Positions 1-9,007 of a stretch of DNA of 64,000 nucleotides are shown here, piece after piece. Source of the stretch: Planctomycetes bacterium B3_Pla (GTDB lineage: Bacteria; Planctomycetota; Phycisphaerae; Sedimentisphaerales; Anaerobacaceae); assembly GCA_005223045.1 (NCBI GenBank), contig NJBM01000011.1, forward strand, positions 1 to 64,000. Direction: 5' to 3'. The translations under genes and the position numbers were made by a program. Each line of letters starts with the position of its first letter. Positions within the stretch are counted from its first letter, which is position 1. The notes under the pieces were generated by a model, which did no database searches, had not been told where the DNA came from, and was given only the letters and a program-made list of their open reading frames with translations.

Positions 1-2
1 TC

Positions 3-296
3 CGTTTGATCTTTAGCAAAGCGGAAGTAAGGGACGCGACCTTCCATGATCTGAGACGGACTTGCATCACAGAGTGGCTAGAAAACGGCTTGTATCCACA
101 CGAGGTTATGAAATTGGCCGGACACTCAAACATCAACACCACGATGGACTATTACGTGAGTGTGCGGCGTAACGTTGTGGACCGGGCTCGCAGAGCAAGC
201 GAGGCTGGCTTACACGGTAAGTCTGACGCGCTTTTGACGCGCGCCCCCAATTTGGCGGGTGTTCAGCGTAAAAGGACTTACGGAAATGTCTCGTAA
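3..296 (+). CDS. Tyrosine recombinase/phage integrase, C-terminal end only
   Basis: The reading frame is open to the window edge, so only the last 98 or so codons are present. The catalytic C-terminal motifs of the phage integrase family are visible: a HDLRRT box (the HxxR part of the active site), then AGHSNINTTMDYY, which supplies the second histidine and the nucleophilic tyrosine. The enzyme would cut and rejoin DNA at attachment sites during integration or excision. The tail after the tyrosine (about 45 residues) is not recognisable. It lies at the left edge of the island and runs towards the minus-strand SMC gene. Family assignment is secure; its target site is unknown. Confidence 0.85.
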   Translation, partial: RLIFSKAEVRDATFHDLRRTCITEWLENGLYPHEVMKLAGHSNINTTMDYYVSVRRNVVDRARRASEAGLHGKSDALLTRAPNLAGVQRKRTYGNVS

Positions 297-515
297 CCTC
301 TTGAAACATCTACAGCTATGATTAGCCAACTCAAAGAGATGTCACTGACGACCTGCTGCTTGATAGTTAACATGTCCAGATGGGCGTTTCAAATTGAAAG
401 CTGATGGGCGTTGTGTGAGATTCTGCAGGCTAAAGTCTTTTTTAGTGTAATACACCTGTTAATAAAAGGTTCAGATTAGGTGTGAAAAATGAAGCTTTCA
501 CTCAATCAAGATCAT

Positions 516-544
516 AGATCGCCTGCATAAACCGCATGCGATCT
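516..544 (-). terminator. Possible terminator hairpin 3' of the SMC-like gene
   Basis: A 7-bp perfect stem (AGATCGC/GCGATCT) continues, after one mismatch, into TGC/GCA around a 7-nt loop. It begins 11 bases past the stop of the minus-strand gene at 555. There is no good T-run on the minus strand, so termination is uncertain. The rest of 297-554 shows nothing I can name. Confidence 0.35.
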
Positions 545-554
545 TTATCTGGTC

Positions 555-3500
555 TCATGGCGCATCACGATGCACCTTGAGTTCGGCCGGAGCAATGCCT
601 TCAAGGCGGTACGCAAGGAAGCTTCCCCGCTTGGCCTTGTTGAGGCAGCCCAACTTTTCCAGAGCGAGAAGATAGAAGTCCCGACTGCAACTGAAGATAA
701 TGAACTGCTGCTGACTGGACAAGCCGCGAATAAGGTCCAGAAAGGCACACACGTTAATCTCATCCATTTGCTGAACCGGATCGTCGATGAGGATAGTGTT
801 GAACCCTGACCAGCGCTGCCGCAGGGCTCCCGCGAGGAATACGGTGATCGCCAGTGAGTTCATCTGCGCGTTACTAAAGAACGCCGAAGGCGAAACTGCA
901 ATGTCGCCAAGCCGCTCATGAGCCACAGACGCTTCGGCTTCTATGTTTAGCTCACGCGTTTTCTTGTTAACTCTGATTCTGACCTTCCCGAAGATGGGGT
1001 GCGGATTCAGGCGATGATAAAGTCGCTGAGTGGTTGGCTCAAGACGCTCAAGATGAGTTCCGACAACATCCACTTGCCGTCTGACAACCTCGGCCTCCAA
1101 ACCTTCGACACGAGACATCCAGTTGTGCAATCGCAACTCCTCACGTGAACTCCCCTCGGCTTGCCGTTTCACATCACCCTCGGTCCGTGCGAGGCCATCG
1201 ATCTCCCGCTTCAGACTGCCCAGAGCGGCAATTTGCTGAAGGACTTGGCGCTTCTCCTCTAAGTCGGAAAGGGACTGATTCAGATCTGACGCTCTCCGCT
1301 TGGCAGCGCGGATGCTTTCTCTTGGTTTTTCCGGGGCGACCCCGATAGCGCGACACGTAGCGACGAAACGACTACAGGTAGTCTCATACTGTCGGAGTTG
1401 GGTCTCTTTACTCGCCACATCCTCGTCGGCTCTCTTAAGACTTTCTCGAAGCCCCGTGATCGCTGACTCAACGACCCCAAGTTCAGCCTCTCTCTTAGCA
1501 ACCACCTCACGGTATTTCCTGGCCTCGTCCTGCGCCTTGGACACTTCAGCGACCAGCCTGTCGTCCTCAGGAAGTGAACCGGGCTCAAAGCCCCGCTGCA
1601 TCATATCCGTCTCAAGCCCCTGGACCACAGTAACCAGCCGGGTGCGTTGCTTTTCGTCCTGAACGAGCTTTCGCCGAAATCCATCAACCGCGTTCTGCCG
1701 CTCCACAACACGAAAGGCCAATGCGTTGACCGTCTCCCTAAGACTGGCGGCCTCCGAGCCCAAAGGAGCAACTTCGGATTCCTTCCTTGCTTGTTCTAGT
1801 ACGTTCTGCCATGAGACTACGTCCTCAACCGAAACAGTGACGGCCAAGGCAGCACACTCGGCAAGGAAGTCTTGCACTACCTTTGTCGCGAGAGCCTTGC
1901 TTGAGCGTACTTCGTGTGATTCGGCTTCCAAGGTGCGTATTCCCGCTACAATCGAATCGGCCTGAGTGCGCTTGGTCTCAGCATCCTTTTTCGCCTCGTC
2001 CAGACGACGTGCCAAGTCCTTTAGTTGAAGCGGAACGGCAGACAAATGTTCTCGGATACTGTCCTTGGCCTCCTCGGCGGTCGCGAAACCCCGGCCGCAA
2101 AGGGGGCATTCGGCCGAATACACCAGTTCCCCAAGTTTGGCCAAGAACGAATTCAGCACATCATGGTGGGCAGCCTCGGTATTGTAGGCCCTCTGCAGCT
2201 CATCCAAGCGCGCTCGCGCTGCGTTCGCTTCGCCACGAGCCGAACTCGCTTGCTGCTTCAGTTCGCTTATTCGGGAATCGTGTTGCTTTTCTCTCTTGGA
2301 CAACTGCTCGGTTTCCTGCCGTTTGGCCTGGACATGGGGCAGTCGTTTCATAAGGGCGACAAGAGCTTGCTCCCTGCTCGTCTTCGTGGCTATCGCCTGT
2401 TCGACCTCCTGCAAGCGAGCCCGTTTGACACTCAGGGACTTTTGTTGTTCTTCAAGAGCGGCTTCAGACTTCTGCAGTTGCTCTCGCTGCCCCGTCAGAG
2501 AATCCTCCATGCGCCGAACTGTCTCCCGACCCTGACGGTAAGCGGGTAGGTTCTTCTTGAGCCAAGTCAAATCTGCATAACTTCTCGCAGCCTCTGATTG
2601 TTTCGTTCTAAGAATTTGCAGGCGCGACTGGATATCCTGGCGCGACTTCTCCTGCTTCTGGAGTTCGGCGTGTGCCTTCTCTGAAACGATCTTCGCGCTC
2701 CCGATCTCAGCTACCAGACTCTCACAACGCGTTCGCGACTCGACGTACCCTTGCAGTCCTTGCTCCAAGCTCTTGAGCTGCACCAGGAGGTCTTCAGTCA
2801 CTACCTTCTTGCCGTGGATCACTGTCTCGGCGTGGACCGCGATTAGCTCGAACCGCCGTTCCACAGGTTCAGCATTGGCCCTCTCAATAGCAGCCTCATC
2901 AATGGTGCACTGGCAGATCCTGATCCCCTGTAGAAGTTCGGAAGCTAGGTCATCCGGAGTCTTGCCGGAAGTCACTGCGTGACTTAGCCTCTCAAGGTCC
3001 TTCTGCCGCTCACGGAGTCTCTTCGACACGTCCTCCAGTTCGCGCTTCAGGGACTTGCTCTGCTCGGCCAGGGCCCCAACGTGCGAGCGAAGATGCCGCA
3101 AGACAGCGGCCACTTTCTCCCTGAATCGAACGAACTCCTCCGCCCCGATCATATTCGTCAGGATGTCAAACCGGTCGGCAGGTTCGGTTCGCTCAAGAAA
3201 CTCACGGATGTCGTGCTGCGAGAGTATGTGTGAACCCCGGAACAGGTTTCTTAATCGCCCAGGCGGAAGCCGCGCCTCGCGCGAGGGCGCCTTTGTACCA
3301 ACGACATGATCTATGACAGCGCGATCATCCACCGCACCGTGGGACCCGATCAGCCGCTCCATCGACGGACCATGCTTAAGGCGGCAAACAGGTTTACGGT
3401 AGCTTAAATGACAGATAACCCGTGCCTCGCCCTTATCTGAGAACACATTGACAACGGGGTCCGGCCCACCAGACCATGCCCGTTGAAGTCGGTTTACTTG

Positions 3501-4265
3501 GCCCGTAATCACCCACTCCACAGCGTCAGCAATCGAGGTCTTGCCAACACCATTGGGGCCATAGATGAAGACGACGTCGCCCGACAGTGGCATATCCTCG
3601 GGCCGCAGCCGTCTTATACCTCTGAAGTCCGTGATGTTCAAGGCTTCCAACCTCGTAAGGGCTGACGGTGCCAGTCGTAGCGGTCGAACCAGTTCGCTCG
3701 TTGAAGGCTCAACGGTCAAATTGTACTTCCCTTCCCGAATTTTTTCGAAAACCCGTTGTGCGCCGGGTCTGTGGCTTGCCAAGTTAGTAATGAGGTGTGG
3801 GTCATACCCCCTCACCGCTTCTTGCACGCCCGCAGCGACCGAGGCCGGCGTTCCTCCGAGCAGATCGCCGGGCGGCCAAAACGGCAAATCGGCCAGAACC
3901 TCTTCCATCTGCTGGCCATCGGGCCAAAGGACAAACTTTCTGCAAACATACCGATCATCGGCAATCCTTCGAACCAAGGCGGGCTCAGGCGGCTGGTCAC
4001 CAGCTACAACGAGTACGAGCTCCAGATCCCTTGGCAATTCGCTACCTTTCATTGCCATTAGCCCGCCAATCTCCTTCTCGGCCGTTGCGTAGATCTGCCC
4101 AAGGTTTTCGGAAGATTCTGCAACTGAGAAAAAGGCGGCACAGTAGGGCATCCGAACAATAAATTCTGAACTTGGACACTCTTTGCGTTTCTCGACCGTC
4201 CCCTCCCCGGCGTGCAGTGTCTCCAAGGCCATGGTCAATTGATCTATCAGGCATGCCTTATCCAT
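555..4265 (-). CDS. SMC/Rad50-like ATPase with N-terminal accessory domain and zinc hook (candidate defence protein)
   Basis: A 1236-residue protein. Residues 1-200 form a separate domain containing ADDRYVCRK (about 102-110), which resembles the middle-component region of ABC-three-component conflict systems (from memory, not searched). The ATPase head follows: Walker A GPNGVGKT at 236-243, a long coiled coil interrupted by a zinc-hook CPLC near residue 720, a signature-like SNAQMNSLA near 1136 and Walker B ILIDDPVQQMD near 1159. The usual switch histidine after Walker B appears replaced (FSCSRDF). The gene overlaps the upstream nitrilase-like gene by 8 bp, so the two are probably translationally coupled. 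Expected to sense or clamp DNA. Alternatives are Lamassu-, RloC- or SbcC-like ATPases. Confidence 0.8.
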   Translation of the reverse strand: MDKACLIDQLTMALETLHAGEGTVEKRKECPSSEFIVRMPYCAAFFSVAESSENLGQIYATAEKEIGGLMAMKGSELPRDLELVLVVAGDQPPEPALVRRIADDRYVCRKFVLWPDGQQMEEVLADLPFWPPGDLLGGTPASVAAGVQEAVRGYDPHLITNLASHRPGAQRVFEKIREGKYNLTVEPSTSELVRPLRLAPSALTRLEALNITDFRGIRRLRPEDMPLSGDVVFIYGPNGVGKTSIADAVEWVITGQVNRLQRAWSGGPDPVVNVFSDKGEARVICHLSYRKPVCRLKHGPSMERLIGSHGAVDDRAVIDHVVGTKAPSREARLPPGRLRNLFRGSHILSQHDIREFLERTEPADRFDILTNMIGAEEFVRFREKVAAVLRHLRSHVGALAEQSKSLKRELEDVSKRLRERQKDLERLSHAVTSGKTPDDLASELLQGIRICQCTIDEAAIERANAEPVERRFELIAVHAETVIHGKKVVTEDLLVQLKSLEQGLQGYVESRTRCESLVAEIGSAKIVSEKAHAELQKQEKSRQDIQSRLQILRTKQSEAARSYADLTWLKKNLPAYRQGRETVRRMEDSLTGQREQLQKSEAALEEQQKSLSVKRARLQEVEQAIATKTSREQALVALMKRLPHVQAKRQETEQLSKREKQHDSRISELKQQASSARGEANAARARLDELQRAYNTEAAHHDVLNSFLAKLGELVYSAECPLCGRGFATAEEAKDSIREHLSAVPLQLKDLARRLDEAKKDAETKRTQADSIVAGIRTLEAESHEVRSSKALATKVVQDFLAECAALAVTVSVEDVVSWQNVLEQARKESEVAPLGSEAASLRETVNALAFRVVERQNAVDGFRRKLVQDEKQRTRLVTVVQGLETDMMQRGFEPGSLPEDDRLVAEVSKAQDEARKYREVVAKREAELGVVESAITGLRESLKRADEDVASKETQLRQYETTCSRFVATCRAIGVAPEKPRESIRAAKRRASDLNQSLSDLEEKRQVLQQIAALGSLKREIDGLARTEGDVKRQAEGSSREELRLHNWMSRVEGLEAEVVRRQVDVVGTHLERLEPTTQRLYHRLNPHPIFGKVRIRVNKKTRELNIEAEASVAHERLGDIAVSPSAFFSNAQMNSLAITVFLAGALRQRWSGFNTILIDDPVQQMDEINVCAFLDLIRGLSSQQQFIIFSCSRDFYLLALEKLGCLNKAKRGSFLAYRLEGIAPAELKVHRDAP

Positions 4266-6168
4266 TAATACACCTCATTTTGCTTTCCATGAAGTCCTTG
4301 ATGGACATCTCTAACCTTGCTTGCTCCAGAAGACTACCTTGGCAAATACAGAACCGTAGTCGCTTGGGCTTAGTAATCGACTGCCCGTCCCCCAATCGCT
4401 CGCGGTCCCGGGGTTCTGGCCAATAAATCCAACTGGACTTCATCCCAGACTCAACTTCCCCCTGTGACCTCAAGGCCACAAACAAAACAACTCGTTCTCG
4501 CAGCTCGAGTCTGAAGTACTGATCTTCGAATGCCTTCCTGTAGGCACACTCGAGTGTGATCCAATCATGCTTGCGATCCTCCCCGTCGAGTACAACCACG
4601 GCGAGGAAATCGCCCAGAAGCGCAGTCCACAGTTTCTTTGTGTCGAGATCAAGGGGCTGATGCCACTCTCGCAGCACGCAAAGGGCAGCTGCCAGTTCCT
4701 GTACAGCACTGGGCCGCGGTTCTATCCATGTGTCTGGGTTAGCCTTTCTGCCCTCGTATTTATGGAACAGGAGATCCAGCAACTCGCTAGCTCGTTCACA
4801 GCCTAGAGTCAACATGTCACCTCTGATCTCTCGGTAATGTTCTGTGAGGTTCTTACGCTGCGCATCCTCGGAAGATTCCCATCTATTTCGCGCGTCGCTA
4901 GCTGGAAGATCTGCAAGTAGTGCATCGCGCAGCTTGCACGGAAGGCAGTCGCATTCCACGAATCTGCCAACCTCGGATGTCGTACCCGAGAGACATGAAC
5001 AGGGAGTAGTATCGCACCCCTCCCTGATCAGATAGCTGCGAGGGTTCTCTAAGGGCCCACGTGGGTTTGTAGAGTTGCCAACATTGTACGACGGAGGCAC
5101 GAGGGTCGCCACGTGTATTGCTTGCGTGCGCTTCCTGAAGACTGCCGAAGTAACACCGTCCGACTCACACAATTCGTAGCCCTTCGGTCCAATATCCGAG
5201 GTAGGGATCGGCCATCGGCCCGCCCTGTAGTGGATGCTACTCCGCCCGTATTCCGACGGCTCTTGTATTTCAGCAGCCTTGTTGATGACAACGACGGCCA
5301 TCATGTCGTTCTTAAACCCCCTATCCTGATAGTTCAGCAAGCGGCTTGTGCTCTGCCTCACAGACAATATGCCCGGTTTTGGGTTGTACTGAGGTACAAA
5401 CACGAAATCCAGAGGTGCCACGGGTTGGGTACTCTCAATAAGTTTTTGGCAAAGGACAGTATTAAGGCCTTCTTCACCTTCTGCGGCTATATGGTCAAAG
5501 CAGATCTGACACAGGAAGGCAACTTGAGGTGTGACGAAATACAGCACGCGCTGGCCGTGTGACATATTGCGTGGCTGTTCCAACAGGGATGGGCGGAGCT
5601 TTGCTTGGAAGTGCCAACTCAATTGTCCGTTGGCTAACTTGACCACAATCACACAGACGTTCACAAATGCTCCAGCGGTAAAGGTCAGTGTAGCATCAGC
5701 ATTAGAAGTGAGTCTCGTAGCAATTTCTCGGGCTTCTTCCACACTCACACCTTCCAGACCGCCAATAAAGATAATATCCCCTTGGGCTTGTTCCATCTGC
5801 TGGCGAAGGCAATCCAGACCATCCGGGTTGCGCACGGGGATAGCGGCCTCAGGAAATAAGACGAAAGGAATTGGCAACCCACGTTCTCGATTCTCAGCTG
5901 CCCTGATCTGAAATGCCTTTTCAATCAAAGCGTTTTGGACCGCCCTGAACTCATCTGAGACTCGAAACGGGATTGTTCCACTAGGGATAAGCTCATATTC
6001 CGGCTGGACGATGACCATGCCCAGTCTTTGCCCAGCATTAATACTCAGCCCATCGAGACTGACTCGCACTACTTCGAAATCCCAACCGCCGTCTGTCATC
6101 TTATCCGTTCCATCTACCCACCTTAGATCAACAGTACCTATTTTCGTCCTTTGGTGTCCGTTAGTCAA
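4258..6168 (-). CDS. Nitrilase/carbon-nitrogen hydrolase-fold protein with Cys-rich C-terminal half
   Basis: The first third (about residues 40-300) carries the nitrilase triad: Glu in LFPEAAIP (about 107), Lys in FQAKLRPS (about 190) and Cys in QICFDH (about 223). The rest is unrecognised but has a CxC...CxCxxC cluster (about 385-411) that could bind zinc. Family members hydrolyse nitriles, amides or N-carbamoyl groups; the substrate here is unknown. The longest frame begins with TTG at 6168; an ATG at 6099, just before the conserved domain, is a plausible alternative. It is the first gene of a two-gene unit with the SMC-like ATPase, which suggests the hydrolase may be an effector triggered by the ATPase (inference). 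Confidence 0.75.
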   Translation of the reverse strand: MTNGHQRTKIGTVDLRWVDGTDKMTDGGWDFEVVRVSLDGLSINAGQRLGMVIVQPEYELIPSGTIPFRVSDEFRAVQNALIEKAFQIRAAENRERGLPIPFVLFPEAAIPVRNPDGLDCLRQQMEQAQGDIIFIGGLEGVSVEEAREIATRLTSNADATLTFTAGAFVNVCVIVVKLANGQLSWHFQAKLRPSLLEQPRNMSHGQRVLYFVTPQVAFLCQICFDHIAAEGEEGLNTVLCQKLIESTQPVAPLDFVFVPQYNPKPGILSVRQSTSRLLNYQDRGFKNDMMAVVVINKAAEIQEPSEYGRSSIHYRAGRWPIPTSDIGPKGYELCESDGVTSAVFRKRTQAIHVATLVPPSYNVGNSTNPRGPLENPRSYLIREGCDTTPCSCLSGTTSEVGRFVECDCLPCKLRDALLADLPASDARNRWESSEDAQRKNLTEHYREIRGDMLTLGCERASELLDLLFHKYEGRKANPDTWIEPRPSAVQELAAALCVLREWHQPLDLDTKKLWTALLGDFLAVVVLDGEDRKHDWITLECAYRKAFEDQYFRLELRERVVLFVALRSQGEVESGMKSSWIYWPEPRDRERLGDGQSITKPKRLRFCICQGSLLEQARLEMSIKDFMESKMRCING

Positions 6169-6357
6169 GGTTTTATCCGACTTTGCATTGTGGGGTTTCC
6201 CTGCGACCTATAACGGGGGCTTATCATCTAATAAAGGATTGGTCAATTCTTGGGTACAGGCCATTGATTCATCCACTACGTAAGTTCTTTGAAGTTTTTT
6301 TTGCGATTCTCGCAAAGACCGCCTGTAAAAATTGCAGACCTGCGACTCGTTTGCCTG

Positions 6358-6393
6358 AAAAGGTTCAGGATTGATGCGAGTTCTGAACCTTTT
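6358..6393 (+). terminator. Orphan rho-independent terminator
   Basis: Stem AAAAGGTTCAG / CTGAACCTTTT (11 bp, 14-nt loop), followed by TGTTTTC. The plus strand has no gene directly before it, because the preceding gene runs the other way. It may end an unannotated small RNA or block read-through into the next element. Confidence 0.6.
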
Positions 6394-6707
6394 TGTTTTC
6401 CCCCACGAACATCTTCGTTGTGGATAATTTGCTCCCCAAACGAAGGTCTTTAGTAGAACTTCTTACGCCAGACATGTTCGCAAATGGTACGCGCAAGCAA
6501 GCCAAGATGTTTTCTCATCTGGTCAATTTGTCTGTCTGTCAAATCAGGTATCTCCAAGATCTCCCGATATGGGCCACCTGGATCTGATCCGGCGATCAGA
6601 CGGAAAGCCACGGTGCCATGCCGAAATAAGGTCTCGCGCGTATTCGACGATTAGCTCATAACCAAATCAACTGTGGTGACTACATATTTTTTGTCCTTGG
6701 CTGCCTT

Positions 6708-6729
6708 TTCTTGCCGCAAGAGGCAAGAA
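6708..6729. promoter_or_regulatory. TTCTTGCC/GGCAAGAA hairpin upstream of the recombinase unit
   Basis: A perfect 8-bp inverted repeat with a 6-nt loop lies 43 bp before the small ORF at 6772. A T-rich run follows at a distance of about 8 nt. A related TTGCCT/AGGCAA hairpin stands before the coupling ATPase at 20139, so this could be an element-specific operator or leader rather than a terminator. Confidence 0.4.
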
Positions 6730-6771
6730 TACCCCTCTTTTTTATCTTAGCTCCTGGCTTAACCTTGAAAG

Positions 6772-6972
6772 ATGAGGTTAAGCAAAGAAGCAATCAGAGA
6801 ATTCAAAGACATCTATTATAAAGAGTTCAAGGAAAAAATCTCAGATAAAGAGGCCCAGGAGATGGGAGCAAATCTGCTTTCATTATTCGAGATAGTCTAC
6901 AGACCCATTTCCAAGCCCAACACACAAGAGCCAGGCGACAGGAGAAAGAGACAATCATCCGAGTCGGTTTAG
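6772..6972 (+). CDS. Small protein of unknown function preceding the serine recombinase
   Basis: A 66-residue protein, mostly charged and helical, starting MRLSKEAIREFKDIYYKEF and containing ISDKEAQEMGANLL. I recall very similar small proteins lying just before serine recombinases in mobile elements of candidate-phyla bacteria. This position, 118 bp before such a gene, fits that pattern. The ribosome-binding site is weak. Function is unknown; it could be an accessory factor for recombination or a regulator. The C-terminal 20 residues are polar and probably disordered. Confidence 0.65.
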   Translation: MRLSKEAIREFKDIYYKEFKEKISDKEAQEMGANLLSLFEIVYRPISKPNTQEPGDRRKRQSSESV

Positions 6973-7090
6973 GCTCAGAGGAGTTTGGATCGTTTGACAG
7001 GATTTTATGGCGCGTTACAATGGATGCGCAACAATAAGCTAATCAAAAAAGACCTTAAGGTGCTAACGCAATTCTTAAGGCATCAAATCT

Positions 7091-8812
7091 ATGCTCCGTT
7101 ACTTTATTTACTGCCGTAGATCCTCCGAGGCTGAGGATAGACAAGTTCTCTCTATTGAATCCCAGAGGAATGAGATAGAAAGGCTTGCTCGAAGACTGAA
7201 TCTGTCCGTTGTCGATACTCTAACTGAGTCTCACTCGGCAAAGGCACCCGGCAGACCGGTATTCAATGAAATGATAAAAAAGATCAATCAAGGTAAAGCA
7301 GATGGAATCATCTGCTGGAAGCTAGACCGGCTTGCCCGAAATCCTATCGATGGAGGACAGATAGTCTGGATGCTCCAGCGAGGGATCATCAAACATATCC
7401 AGACTTACGACAGGGGCTACTATCCTGAAGATAATGTGTTGGTAATGAATGTGGAGTTTGGAATGGCCAACCAGTTTATTCTGGATCTAAGCAAGAACGT
7501 CAAAAGAGGACTCAAGACAAAGGCAGAAAAAGGATGGTTTCCCAGCACGGCTCCACTTGGTTATTTGAATGATAGATCAAAGGGTAAGGGAAAGACGGAG
7601 ATCATCAAAGATCCCGATAGGTTTGGCCCTGTAAAGAAGATGTGGGAATTGATGCTCGCTGGAAATTATACTCCCCCGAAGATTCTGAATATTGCCAACA
7701 ACAAATGGGGTTTCAGGACCGCCCATGGAAGGCCTCTCTCCAGGAGTACAATCTATCGAACATTTACTAACCCATTCTATTATGGCTGGTTTGAGTATCC
7801 AGTGGGAAGTGGAAACTGGTACGAGGGAGCACATGAGCCAATGGTAACAGCAGAAGAATACGATAAGGTGCAAACACTTTTAGGGAGAAAAGGAAGGCCA
7901 CGACCCAAAAAGTACAGCTTCGCTTTCACCGGATTCATAAGATGCAGAGAGTGTGGAGCAATGGTAACTGCAGAACAAAAAAATCAGATAATATGCTCTG
8001 TCTGTAGATACAAATTCTCTTCGAATAACAGATGGCAATGTCCAAAGTGTGAGATGCCTGTTGAAAAGATGAAAATCCCAACTACTCTAAAGTACGTTTA
8101 CTATCACTGCACCAAAAGGAAAAATCCTGAGTGTACTCAAGGCTCAATAGAGGTTAAGGAACTGGAGCAACAAATTGATGGCTACCTTGCCAGAATCCGC
8201 ATCTCTGAGAGATTCAAGAACTGGGCCGTCACGTACTTGAAAGAAGAAGACGAAAAGGAGATCGCCTCAAGGAAGACCATACTGACCTCTCAAAGAAAAG
8301 CCTACGATAGCTGCCTGAAGAAGCTCGATAATCTCTTCAAACTGAGAATCTCCCCTCTAAACACTGATGAGAGCTTACTTTCCGATGAGGAATATGCTAA
8401 GCAAAAACGCGAGCTGGTAAAGGAGAAAGCTCGGCTAGAAGAAGTCTTAAGTGACACCGGTGACAAGGTTAAAAAATGGTTAGATAATGTCGAGAAGACC
8501 TTTGACTTTGCCTGTAATGCTAGGCAATGGTTTGCCAAAGGCACTCCTGAAGAGAAAGGCAGAGTTTTACAGACTATAGGTTCGAACCTAACTTTGAAAG
8601 ACAAAATACTGCATATTCAAGTTAAGAAACCGCTCGTCTTGATAGGGCACGTGGCAAAGAGAGTACGTGGGTTGAGAGCAGGGTTCGAACCTGGAAAATC
8701 GGGTTCAAATGAACGGGAAATGGAGGAAATCTACGCCAAGAATCCCATAGTGTGCGCCCTCGTGGACGACGTTCGAACCTGGGCTATAGAAACATCCATG
8801 GGCAAGAGGTGA
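7091..8812 (+). CDS. Large serine recombinase
   Basis: A 573-residue site-specific recombinase. Residues 1-150 are the resolvase catalytic domain: YCRRSSEAEDRQ contains the nucleophilic serine (about 11), followed by DGIICWKLDRLARN. Residues about 150-270 are the recombinase DNA-binding domain (GLKTKAEKGWFPSTAPLGY). A zinc ribbon follows (CRECGA about 297-302, CSVCRYK, CPKCEM, then a Cys near 345-350), then a coiled coil (about 380-460). It would integrate or excise an element between short att sites. The last 240 bases contain three copies of the palindrome GTTCGAAC in three different reading frames. It is likely the integrase of one of the nested elements here. Confidence 0.93.
   Translation: MLRYFIYCRRSSEAEDRQVLSIESQRNEIERLARRLNLSVVDTLTESHSAKAPGRPVFNEMIKKINQGKADGIICWKLDRLARNPIDGGQIVWMLQRGIIKHIQTYDRGYYPEDNVLVMNVEFGMANQFILDLSKNVKRGLKTKAEKGWFPSTAPLGYLNDRSKGKGKTEIIKDPDRFGPVKKMWELMLAGNYTPPKILNIANNKWGFRTAHGRPLSRSTIYRTFTNPFYYGWFEYPVGSGNWYEGAHEPMVTAEEYDKVQTLLGRKGRPRPKKYSFAFTGFIRCRECGAMVTAEQKNQIICSVCRYKFSSNNRWQCPKCEMPVEKMKIPTTLKYVYYHCTKRKNPECTQGSIEVKELEQQIDGYLARIRISERFKNWAVTYLKEEDEKEIASRKTILTSQRKAYDSCLKKLDNLFKLRISPLNTDESLLSDEEYAKQKRELVKEKARLEEVLSDTGDKVKKWLDNVEKTFDFACNARQWFAKGTPEEKGRVLQTIGSNLTLKDKILHIQVKKPLVLIGHVAKRVRGLRAGFEPGKSGSNEREMEEIYAKNPIVCALVDDVRTWAIETSMGKR
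8578..8780. repeat. Three GTTCGAAC palindromes at the recombinase 3' end
   Basis: Copies lie at 8580-8587 (within the perfect 12-bp palindrome AGGTTCGAACCT), 8683-8690 (within GGTTCGAACCT) and 8771-8778 (GTTCGAACCTGG). They are spaced 103 and 88 bases apart and are read as GSN, GFEP and VRT, so the repetition is at DNA rather than protein level. Each resembles a tRNA T-loop read antisense, but no complete tRNA folds here. Confidence 0.6.
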
Positions 8813-9007
8813 TAACTTATGAACTCATTGTCTTCAGTTTAATAGATATGGAAATAAATGTAAAGGGGAGAAATATTGCCTACGAAGGCAAATTCTCCTA
8901 TTATTGATGGCAGTTCTTGGTCAACGGTACCCGTAACACTACAATCCTCAATGGGCGGATAATCGGAATTATTGAATTCATAACATGGCGTGAAGGAGAT
9001 AAAAACT

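Larger units (their letters stand above)
6169..6771. other. Non-coding stretch with two hairpins
   Basis: No convincing gene between the divergent nitrilase-like gene and the small ORF at 6772. It contains the promoter side of the nitrilase-SMC unit, an orphan terminator-like hairpin (6358-6393) and a second hairpin (6708-6729). Short frames here have no recognisable protein sequence. Confidence 0.5.

Noticed and set aside
3565..4162. Long plus-strand frames opposite the SMC-like gene
   Set aside because: They lie in the GC-rich third-position shadow of a strong ATPase gene and lack start sites or motifs.
8660..8780. A tRNA gene read antisense at the recombinase end (T-loop-like TTCGAAC)
   Set aside because: One arm pairs 4 of 5 bases, but no acceptor or anticodon arm folds in the neighbouring sequence.
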